DNA of 64,000 bases from JAAYED01 sp040772225 (GTDB taxonomy: Bacteria > Chloroflexota > Anaerolineae > UBA1429): positions 1,736,001 through 1,800,000 of the forward strand of contig JAXGYO010000002.1 of the NCBI GenBank assembly GCA_040772225.1, read 5' to 3'. Shown here piece after piece: positions 57,182 through 64,000 of the stretch. The notes under the pieces are model-generated. The model saw only the letters and a program-made list of their open reading frames with translations, did not search any database and had not been told where the DNA came from. The translations under genes and the position numbers were made by a program. Numbering within the stretch: position 1 is the stretch's first letter; each line of letters opens with the position of its first letter.

Positions 57182-59719
57182 TCAGCTGGCGCGATCGTCT
57201 GGCGCTTGCGCTGCCTTCTCGGGTGTGCTTCCCTGTGCGAGTCTCTCATCCTCGGCAGCGGGAGCAGCGGCACTATCCTCCCTTTTCAGAGAGAACGCGA
57301 GTGCCGTGCGCTGCGCGTTCACATCAGCGATCACGGTATCGCCAGACCCAAAGTCGCCCCGCAGCAGCCGCTGGGAAAGCGGACTCTCCAGATGTTTTTG
57401 CAGGGCACGGCGCAAAGGACGCGCGCCGAGATTGCGATCATAGCCCTGCTCAGCAAGCCATACGCGCGCGGGCTGCGTGACCTCCAGGCCAATCTCCTGA
57501 TCCGCCAGCCGGGAGCGTATGTCCTTGAGCTGGATGTCCACGATCTTGACCATGTCATCGCGCGAGAGCACGTTAAAGATGATGGTCTCATCGATTCGGT
57601 TCAGGAACTCGGGCCGGAAGGTACGCTTCAGGCTCTCCGACACGCGGTCCGTCAGGCCGTCATCGATATCTTCGGCGCCCATCCCCAGGAATCCCAGGGT
57701 TCCCGCTTTTCGATCGGCGAGGCTGGTGCCGATGTTGGAGGTCATGATCACCACAGTGTTCCTAAAGTCCACCGTGCGTCCATGACCGTCCGTGAGCCGG
57801 CCCTCCTCAATGATCTGAAGCAGCGCATTCCAGACCTCGGGGTCGGCCTTTTCGATCTCATCGAACAGCACCACCCGGTAGGGCCTGCGGCGGACAGCCT
57901 CGGTCAATTGGCCCCCCGAATCGTATCCCACATAGCCCGGAGGAGCGCCCACGAGCCGCGACACCGTGTGGCGCTCGCTATACTCGCTCATATCGATCTG
58001 AATGAGCGCATCCTCGTCTTCAAAAAGAAACGCTGCCAGGGCCTTGGCCAGTTCGGTCTTGCCCACGCCCGTGGCACCGAGAAAGATAAAGCTGCCGATG
58101 GGCCGCTGCGGGTCCTTGAGCCCTGCACGGGCGCGCCTGATGGCATCAGAGACCGCGACAATGGCCTCGTCCTGACCCACGATGCGTTCCCGCAAATAGT
58201 CTTCCATACCCAGCAGCCGCTCGGTCTCTGCCTCTTGCATGCGCGAGACGGGCACGCCGGTCCACGAGGCCACGATCCTGGCGATTTCGTCGGCCCCGAC
58301 GGTCTCATCGAGACCCTTCTCCTGTTGCCATGCCGCCCTTCTGGCGGTGAATTCCATCTCGAGTTGCAGGCGTTCGCTGCGCAACTGTGCGGCCGCCTCA
58401 TAGTTACGCTCCTGGCCGGCCTCCTCTTCTCTCTGCGTGAGATCCACCAGAGCAACGCGCATCGCCTTGAGATCGGGCGGCAGGCTGTGCATTTCGATGC
58501 GCAGCCGGGATGCGGCCTCATCGATCAGGTCAATCGCCTTGTCCGGCAGGCGCCGGTCGCGGACATACCTGTCGGACAGCCGAGCGGCAGCCACCAGAGC
58601 ATCATCGGTGATCTCCACCTTGTGATGCTGCTCATAACGTCCCTTGAGCCCGCGCAGCATGGCGATGGTGTCCTGAACGCCGGGCTCCTCTACAAAGATC
58701 GGCGCAAAGCGGCGCTCCAGGGCGCTGTCTCGTTCGATGTGCTGGGTGTACTCATCCAGCGTGGTAGCGCCTACGCACTGAAGTTCGCCCCGGGCCAGGG
58801 CCGGCTTCATCATGTTCGAAGCATCGATGGCGCCCTGCGCGGCACCCGCTCCCACGACGGTGTGCAGTTCGTCGATAAAGAGGATGATCTCGCCCTGGGC
58901 CTTTTGGACCTCCTCGAGCACACTCTTGAGACGCTCCTCGAATTCTCCTCGGAACCTGGCGCCTGCGACCATCGCCCCGAGATCCAGCGACAGGATATGC
59001 CTGTTCAGTAGATTCTCGGGCACGTCACCGGTGGCGATCTTTTGCGCGAGCCCCTCCACGATGGCCGTCTTGCCCACGCCGGCCTCGCCGATGAGGACCG
59101 GGTTGTTCTTGGTTCGGCGGGAAAGCACCTGCAGCACGCGCATGATCTCTTCATCACGGCCGATAACCGGATCCAGCCGGCCCTCGCGCGCCGCCTGTGT
59201 CAGGTCGCGACTGTACTTTTCAAGGGTTTTCCACGTTGCCCGCTGGCTGGGCTCCCTGGCCTCCGCCTTGCGCGCACGCTTTAGCTCCTCACTGAAGGCT
59301 TTGTGCGTTACCCCGGTCTCGTTGAGGATCCGCACGGCCGCGCTATCGCCGTCGCTCAGCACGGCCAGCATCAGGTGCTCGGTGGAGATGAACTCATCCC
59401 CAAGGCTCACCGCCTCCTCGTTCGAGCGATCCATCAGCCGCTTGACGCGGGGCGTGATGTAAACCTGCTGCGGGCGCGGTCCGCCAGCAGTTGCCGTCCG
59501 GGAGCCGGCTTTGAGCACGTCCTCCAGACGCTGCTTGAGCGCCTCGGTATCGACACGCAACCCCTGGAGCACCGTGTGAACGATCCCTTCCTCCTGCTCC
59601 AAAAGCGCGATCACAATATGTTCGGTATCGAGCTGCGAATGCTCGTGACGCATCATTACCTCATAGGCGCGCGTCACCGCATCCTGCGCTCCGTCTGTAA
59701 AGCGATCGAATCCTGGCAT
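57182..59719 (-). CDS. clpC: ClpC-type AAA+ chaperone ATPase
   Basis: An 845-residue HSP100 protein. The N domain repeats lie at about 1-135. AAA-1 has GEAGVGKTA near 205 and LFIDELHTVVGAG near 275. A short middle domain with a UVR-like motif (EEEAGQERNYEAAAQLRSE, near 425) marks ClpC rather than ClpB. AAA-2 has GATGVGKTELAKALA near 535 and LFDEIEKADPEV near 600. It unfolds proteins for ClpP or acts as a disaggregase partner. No obvious ClpP loop could be confirmed. The ATG at 59719 follows GAGGAGTAAC. It is the last gene of the heat-shock run. Confidence 0.92.
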   Translation of the reverse strand: MPGFDRFTDGAQDAVTRAYEVMMRHEHSQLDTEHIVIALLEQEEGIVHTVLQGLRVDTEALKQRLEDVLKAGSRTATAGGPRPQQVYITPRVKRLMDRSNEEAVSLGDEFISTEHLMLAVLSDGDSAAVRILNETGVTHKAFSEELKRARKAEAREPSQRATWKTLEKYSRDLTQAAREGRLDPVIGRDEEIMRVLQVLSRRTKNNPVLIGEAGVGKTAIVEGLAQKIATGDVPENLLNRHILSLDLGAMVAGARFRGEFEERLKSVLEEVQKAQGEIILFIDELHTVVGAGAAQGAIDASNMMKPALARGELQCVGATTLDEYTQHIERDSALERRFAPIFVEEPGVQDTIAMLRGLKGRYEQHHKVEITDDALVAAARLSDRYVRDRRLPDKAIDLIDEAASRLRIEMHSLPPDLKAMRVALVDLTQREEEAGQERNYEAAAQLRSERLQLEMEFTARRAAWQQEKGLDETVGADEIARIVASWTGVPVSRMQEAETERLLGMEDYLRERIVGQDEAIVAVSDAIRRARAGLKDPQRPIGSFIFLGATGVGKTELAKALAAFLFEDEDALIQIDMSEYSERHTVSRLVGAPPGYVGYDSGGQLTEAVRRRPYRVVLFDEIEKADPEVWNALLQIIEEGRLTDGHGRTVDFRNTVVIMTSNIGTSLADRKAGTLGFLGMGAEDIDDGLTDRVSESLKRTFRPEFLNRIDETIIFNVLSRDDMVKIVDIQLKDIRSRLADQEIGLEVTQPARVWLAEQGYDRNLGARPLRRALQKHLESPLSQRLLRGDFGSGDTVIADVNAQRTALAFSLKREDSAAAPAAEDERLAQGSTPEKAAQAPDDRAS

Positions 59720-59732
59720 GTTACTCCTCTGC

Positions 59733-59791
59733 GGAGACCCGCTCATGCGGGTCTCCATATATCAACAGCCAGCAAGCCCCTTGGGGCTCGC
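59733..59791 (-). terminator. Two hairpins between clpB and clpC
   Basis: A perfect 10-bp stem (59733-59742 with 59747-59756) and, nearer clpB, a GC-rich stem AGCCCC/GGGGCT (59775-59780, 59783-59788). Neither has a U-tract. They probably lower or stabilise transcription between the two genes. Confidence 0.5.
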
Positions 59792-59802
59792 ACCTGGTCG
59801 GG

Positions 59803-62415
59803 CTATGCCTGCGCCACAGGCTCTCTCTGCTCCCGCCGCTCAAAGGTATAGTTATCGCCGTCGAAATCGACATAGACGGTGTCTCCGACCTTGAACAGGC
59901 CTGTAAGCAGTTCTAGCGCCAACGGGTCCTGAATGCGGCGCTGGATCGTCCGCCGCAGCGGCCGCGCGCCATAGACAGGGTCGAATCCTTCGTCTGCGAG
60001 AGCGGTACTGGCGCGTTCCGAGAATTGCAAGTCCAGGCCCCTCTCAGCCAGCAACTCTCGCAGGTGTCTCAGCTGTATCTCAACGATACGTCCCAGGTGC
60101 TCCCGCGTCAGGCTGTGGAAGATGATGGTTTCATCGACGCGGTTGAGAAACTCGGGCCTAAAGTGCTGCCGCAGAGCCTCCATGACGCGGCGGCGCATCT
60201 CCTCCTGCTGGCCAGCACCCAGTTCGCTGATCCACTGGCTGCCGATGTTGGATGTCATGATCACCACAGTGTTCTTAAAGTTGACCGTGCGCCCATGGCC
60301 ATCGGTCAGGCGACCCTCATCCAGGATCTGCAGCAGCACGTTAAAGACCTCGGCGTGCGCCTTTTCGATTTCATCAAAGAGCACCACCGAATAGGGATGC
60401 CGGCGTACCGCCTCGGTGAGTTGCCCGCCCTCGTCATAGCCGACATACCCGGGAGGTGCCCCGATCATGCGCGCCACGGTATGCCGCTCCTGGTACTCAC
60501 TCATGTCCAGACGGATCATCGCCCGCTCATCATCGAACAGAAACTCGGCGAGGGCCCGCGCCAGCTCCGTCTTGCCCACACCTGTGGGACCGAGAAAGAT
60601 AAAGGCGCCGATGGGACGGTTGGGATCCTGCAGCCCGGAGCGCGAGCGCCGCACCGCATTGGAAACAGCCGTGATCGCCTCATCCTGGCCGACGACGCGC
60701 TCGTGCAGGCGCTCCTCCATATGTACCAGTTTCTCTACTTCGCTCTCGACCAGCCGCGTCACCGGAATACCGGTCCACTTGGCCACGATCTCGGCGATGT
60801 CCTGGTCCGTGACCTCCTGCTGAAGCATCGTCTCTTCGTCCTCACCGCCTGCCGTGGCCTGTTCACGCGCGCTGAGTTGCTGCTCAAGCTCGCGGATCTC
60901 ACCATAGCGCAGACGTGCAGCCTGTTCGAGGTCGCCCTGGCGCTCGGCGCGCTCCGCCTGGACGCGGAGATCCTCCAGCCGGGCCTGCATCTCTTGCATG
61001 CCCTGGATAGCCTGCCGCTCACGCTCATAACGCGCGCGAAGGGCACTCAGCTCCTCCTGAAGGTCAGCGATCTCCTCTGTGATCTTGTCACGCCGGTCAC
61101 GGGAGGCCTCGTCACGCTCTTTGGAGAGCGCCTGTTGTTCGATCTGGAGCTGCATCAAGCGCCGCTCGCGCTCATCGATCTCGCGGGGCGAACTATCGAT
61201 CTCCATCCGCAACCGTGCCGCTGCCTCATCCACCAGGTCAATGGCCTTGTCCGGGAGAAAGCGATCGGTGATATAACGATCGGATAGTGTTGCGGCCGCG
61301 ATCAGGGCGCCATCCTGGATGCGCACGCCATGGTGCACCTCGTAGCGCTCTTTGAGACCGCGCAGAATGCTGATCGTGTCCTCCACTGAAGGAGGTTCGA
61401 CGAAAATGGGTTGGAAGCGCCGCTCCAGAGCCGGGTCCTTTTCGATATACTTGCGATACTCGTTGATCGTCGTGGCCCCGATGGCGTGCAGTTCGCCCCG
61501 GGCCAGCATCGGCTTGAGCATGTTTGAGGCGTCCATGGCCCCTTCAGCTGCACCTGCGCCCACCAGCGTGTGCAACTCGTCGATGAACAGCACGATCTGT
61601 CCCTCGGATTCTTGCACCTCTTTCAGCACAGCCTTGAGCCGCTCCTCGAATTCGCCGCGATACTTGGCGCCCGCAATCAGCGAGCCCAGATCCAGGGCGA
61701 TCAAACGCTTGTCGCGCAGGCCAGTCGGCACATCGCCCTTGACGATACGCTGGGCCAGCCCCTCTACAATGGCCGTCTTGCCGACGCCCGCCTCGCCCAC
61801 AAGCACGGGGTTATTCTTGGTACGGCGCGAGAGCACCTGTATGACACGGCGAATCTCTTCATCGCGCCCGATCACAGGGTCCAGCTTGCCGCTGCGCGCC
61901 AGATCGGTGACATCTCGCGCATACTTTTCGAGTGCCTGATAGGTGCCCTCCGGATCCTGGTCGGTAACCCGCTGCGAGCCACGGATGCCGGTGAGCGCCT
62001 GCAGGAGCCTCTCCTCGGTGATGCCCTGAGCAGAAAGCAACTGCCCGGCATAGCCCTTGCTCTCCAGCATCGCCATGAGCAAATGCTCGGTAGAGATGTA
62101 CTCATCGTGCATCTGCTGGGCCTTGCTCTCAGCTCTGCGCAGCACCTGGCCCAAATCGGCCGACAGGTAACGCTGGACAGGCCCATAGGCCTTGGGCTTG
62201 CTGCTCAGGTGCCTGTCCAGATCGGCCCTCAGAGTCTCTGGGGCGGCCTGCAGTTTGAGCAGGAGCTGTGGCACGACGCCATCCTTTTGCTCCAGCAACG
62301 CCAGCAGGAGATGCTCGGGCTCGACCTGGCTGTGGTTCAGCTCCTCGGCCAGCGACTGCGCTCTGATCACAGCCTCTTGCGCCTTGTTCGTATACTTGTT
62401 TAGATTTGTAGTCAT
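59803..62415 (-). CDS. clpB: ATP-dependent disaggregase ClpB
   Basis: An 870-residue HSP100 disaggregase. The N domain lies at about 1-145. AAA-1 has GEAGVGKTA near 205 and LFIDELHTLVGAGAAEG near 275. A long coiled-coil middle domain (about 410-525, Glu/Arg/Gln-rich) is the ClpB hallmark. AAA-2 has GPTGVGKTELARALAEFLF near 605 and LFDEIEKAHAEVFN near 670. It works with DnaK/DnaJ to rescue aggregates. GAGGTAGATCAT precedes the ATG. It follows hspR by 90 nt on the same strand. Confidence 0.95.
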   Translation of the reverse strand: MTTNLNKYTNKAQEAVIRAQSLAEELNHSQVEPEHLLLALLEQKDGVVPQLLLKLQAAPETLRADLDRHLSSKPKAYGPVQRYLSADLGQVLRRAESKAQQMHDEYISTEHLLMAMLESKGYAGQLLSAQGITEERLLQALTGIRGSQRVTDQDPEGTYQALEKYARDVTDLARSGKLDPVIGRDEEIRRVIQVLSRRTKNNPVLVGEAGVGKTAIVEGLAQRIVKGDVPTGLRDKRLIALDLGSLIAGAKYRGEFEERLKAVLKEVQESEGQIVLFIDELHTLVGAGAAEGAMDASNMLKPMLARGELHAIGATTINEYRKYIEKDPALERRFQPIFVEPPSVEDTISILRGLKERYEVHHGVRIQDGALIAAATLSDRYITDRFLPDKAIDLVDEAAARLRMEIDSSPREIDERERRLMQLQIEQQALSKERDEASRDRRDKITEEIADLQEELSALRARYERERQAIQGMQEMQARLEDLRVQAERAERQGDLEQAARLRYGEIRELEQQLSAREQATAGGEDEETMLQQEVTDQDIAEIVAKWTGIPVTRLVESEVEKLVHMEERLHERVVGQDEAITAVSNAVRRSRSGLQDPNRPIGAFIFLGPTGVGKTELARALAEFLFDDERAMIRLDMSEYQERHTVARMIGAPPGYVGYDEGGQLTEAVRRHPYSVVLFDEIEKAHAEVFNVLLQILDEGRLTDGHGRTVNFKNTVVIMTSNIGSQWISELGAGQQEEMRRRVMEALRQHFRPEFLNRVDETIIFHSLTREHLGRIVEIQLRHLRELLAERGLDLQFSERASTALADEGFDPVYGARPLRRTIQRRIQDPLALELLTGLFKVGDTVYVDFDGDNYTFERREQREPVAQA

Positions 62416-62505
62416 ATGATCTACCTCGGTAGGATATATCTCTACTGGAAATTTTCAGGCCTCCCGCCGCACGAGCACGCAGGAAGCCGTCGCACCAGCA
62501 GGTGC

Positions 62506-62979
62506 CTATGGAACGATTGCGGGAACGTCGCCGCGGGTGTCCGGAGCATCTTTGTCTGGTTTCTCTGATACATCGGTGGCGGACACGTTAATCACCGGAT
62601 GCGGAGGTGTGACGCCGGCCAGATCCTCCAGCTGCCGGATACGCTCCCTGAGCGTCTTTATCTCTTGTTCGGCGCGCGAGCGTTCCTGGTCGAGCTCCTG
62701 CTGCAGGTCCTCGACCCGCTGTGTCATGTTCATAATCACTTCGACACCGGCCAGATTCACGCCCAGGTCCTCTGTCAATCGCGCGATCTTGCGCAGTACC
62801 TCGATATTCCGCCTGGAGTACAGCCGGATGCGACCTTCAGTCCGCGTTGGTTTGACCAGCCCCAGACGCTCGTAGTAGCGCAGCGTCTGCGGATGGAGAC
62901 ACACGAGCTTGGCCGCCACGCTGATCACATAGGCAGGCTCATCGAGTGGCAGGCGTTCATCCAGCGGATCCAATGTCAT
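62506..62979 (-). CDS. hspR: HspR-type MerR-family heat-shock repressor
   Basis: A 157-residue regulator. The MerR helix-turn-helix is at about 18-45 (YVISVAAKLVCLHPQTLRYY), followed by ERLGLVKPTRTEGRIRLYS and a coiled coil at about 85-118. The tail is disordered and lacks known ligand cysteines. HspR represses dnaK and clpB operons with DnaK as co-repressor. Its place between dnaJ and clpB is typical. GAGGTGATGAA precedes the ATG. No clear HAIR operator is seen in the window. Confidence 0.9.
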   Translation of the reverse strand: MTLDPLDERLPLDEPAYVISVAAKLVCLHPQTLRYYERLGLVKPTRTEGRIRLYSRRNIEVLRKIARLTEDLGVNLAGVEVIMNMTQRVEDLQQELDQERSRAEQEIKTLRERIRQLEDLAGVTPPHPVINVSATDVSEKPDKDAPDTRGDVPAIVP

Positions 62980-63046
62980 TTCATCACCTCAAGGTCATTG
63001 GCTGAGCAGATACGTTCTATGACATATGCTGCTCAATACGATTCGC

Positions 63047-64000
63047 TCACTTGGTTGGCTTGCGGATCGCCGCCAGCTCCGTGAAGAGCTGCTTTTCGCG
63101 CTCGGACAGATCCGAAGGGATCACGGGCACCGCTTCCACAAATAGATCTCCAACGCGCTCTCCCTGCCTCAGGCTGGGCATCCCCTGCCCGCGCAAGCGA
63201 AAGGTCTGACCGGTGCGTGTGCCTGCCGGTATGCGCAGTGAGACGCGCCCCTTGAGGGTGGGCACGACAACCTCACCACCCAGGATCATGGTGTACAGAT
63301 CAATAGGCAAGGATAGCTTCAGATCGGCCCCATCCCTCTGGAACCGGTCATGCGGCAGCACGCGAATGACGAGGTACAGGTCCCCCGCGCGAGCACCCTG
63401 CATCCCGGGCTGACCTTCGCCAGCGACGCGCACCCGTGATCCGGTATCCACCCCGGGAGGGATCTTGACCTCCAGGCGACGATCGCCCACCTGGAGAATA
63501 CGGGTCGTCCCGTGAAAAGCTTCCTCAAGAGAGACCTCTACCTCCAGTTCGGCATCGCGTCCCGCCATGGCCCGGCCATTCGACCAGCCTTGCTGCCCGG
63601 CGGAAGCCCGGCCATTCGACCAGCCTTGCTGCCCGGCGGAAGCCCGGCCACCAAAGATCGTCTGGAAAAAGTCAGAGAAACCGCCCTGGCCAAAGAGATC
63701 ATTGAGATCGCCGTACTCTGTATAGACGCGCTGGCCGCCGGGCCGCGCCCCTCCCTGTGAGAACCACTGGCTCCAGTCAAAGCCACCAGGGTCTCCTCCG
63801 GTCTGCTGGTATCGCTGCCAGTTGGCACCCAGCCGGTCATATTTGCTGCGCTTTTCAGGATCGCGCAGTACTTCATAGGCCTCGTTGATCTCCTTGAACC
63901 GCTGCTCGGCGTCGGGATCGTTCGGATTGACATCGGGATGGTGCTTGCGCGCCAGCTTACGGTAGGCCTTTTTCACTTCATCGGCAGAGGCCGCTTTGTC
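63047..64000 (-). CDS. DnaJ/CbpA-like co-chaperone (5' end beyond the right edge)
   Basis: 317 codons are present. The J domain has KHHPDVNPND with the HPD that stimulates DnaK; its first helix lies partly outside the window. A Gly/Phe-rich linker (near FGQGGFSDFFQTIFGGR) contains an in-frame 36-bp duplication. Two C-terminal substrate-binding beta domains follow (LEVEVSLEEAFHGTTR, LKLSLPIDLYTMILGG). The CxxCxGxG zinc domain of true DnaJ is absent, so this is CbpA-like. It probably belongs to a dnaK-grpE-dnaJ-hspR operon. Apparent ATG starts inside this region are GTG valines of the J domain. Confidence 0.9.
   Translation of the reverse strand, partial: DKAASADEVKKAYRKLARKHHPDVNPNDPDAEQRFKEINEAYEVLRDPEKRSKYDRLGANWQRYQQTGGDPGGFDWSQWFSQGGARPGGQRVYTEYGDLNDLFGQGGFSDFFQTIFGGRASAGQQGWSNGRASAGQQGWSNGRAMAGRDAELEVEVSLEEAFHGTTRILQVGDRRLEVKIPPGVDTGSRVRVAGEGQPGMQGARAGDLYLVIRVLPHDRFQRDGADLKLSLPIDLYTMILGGEVVVPTLKGRVSLRIPAGTRTGQTFRLRGQGMPSLRQGERVGDLFVEAVPVIPSDLSEREKQLFTELAAIRKPTK
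63571..63642 (-). repeat. In-frame tandem duplication of 36 bp in dnaJ
   Basis: Two identical 36-bp units (63571-63606, 63607-63642) encode the 12-residue unit GRASAGQQGWSN twice in the linker, followed by a partial third unit GRAMAG. Confidence 0.9.

Noticed and set aside
62980..63046. CCTCAAGG...GGCTGAG as a HAIR operator for HspR
   Set aside because: The half-sites do not form the CTTGAG-N7-CTCAAG arrangement, and the left half is the hspR ribosome-binding region.
63571..63642. CRISPR-like array
   Set aside because: The two units are adjacent with no spacers and are in frame inside dnaJ.

Overview
The window is about 60% GC chromosomal DNA from a bacterium, most likely a member of the Chloroflexota (Anaerolineae-like). 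Four things point that way. A secreted protein near 28.8-29.7 kb has the short IFLPIVLH stretch after its signal peptide, which is common in that phylum. There is a complete bacillithiol pathway. A dnaJ-hspR-clpB-clpC heat-shock block is present. Surface-glycopolymer genes of a monoderm type (LytR-CpsA-Psr protein, RodZ-like protein, O-antigen-ligase-like protein) occur without lipopolysaccharide genes. The phylum call is inference; no 16S gene is present.

Layout. At 1-5.9 kb (minus strand) a five-gene split glutamate synthase operon lies upstream of carA, which runs off the left edge. A terminator-like hairpin with a U-tract sits just before its first gene. At 6-11 kb (minus) is a BMP-type nucleoside ABC importer. 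A tRNA-Leu(GAG) gene and plsX share overlapping divergent promoters near 11.3 kb. At 11.4-20.6 kb are lipid, RNA-modification and envelope genes: plsX, a NERD-like protein, a GT39 glycosyltransferase, an HNH nuclease, rimO, a RodZ-like protein and an RlmD-type methyltransferase.

From 20.5 to 24.9 kb there is an accessory island. It contains an HD hydrolase followed by a second copy of the rlmD 3' end exactly 600 bp downstream of the first, three small genes that resemble Firmicutes proteins, a VOC gene cut by an insertion sequence of about 1.4 kb, and a frameshifted PhnB-like gene. Housekeeping order resumes with rpsO, pnp and lepB. At 28.3-33.3 kb are a VOC protein, a secreted protein of unknown function, an MFS transporter with a KduD-like reductase, and an LCP protein.

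At 33.7-37.9 kb bshC-bshB-bshA (bacillithiol synthesis) is translationally coupled to a GNAT acetyltransferase. Next come a frameshifted P-loop kinase and feoABC, which has a clear promoter overlapped by a palindromic operator. At 41-44 kb is an unusual 985-residue fusion of a glycosidase-like TIM barrel, lacking its acid/base Glu, to an O-antigen-ligase-like membrane domain. mnmG, a NUDIX gene, a secreted glycosidase-like protein, comF, and a very GC-rich pair (2-hydroxyacid dehydrogenase and D-threonine-aldolase-like enzyme) follow.

The right part holds a thioredoxin-like gene, tadA with a nearly leaderless promoter and a downstream tRNA-Ser(CGA), and a comEC / YhfC-like protease / CtBP-like dehydrogenase run. 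It ends with dnaJ-hspR-clpB-clpC (minus strand), whose dnaJ runs off the right edge. The strongest candidates for unexpected biology are the barrel/ligase fusion, the bacillithiol operon with its acetyltransferase, the glutamate synthase leader, the 600-bp rlmD-tail module, and the feo operator.
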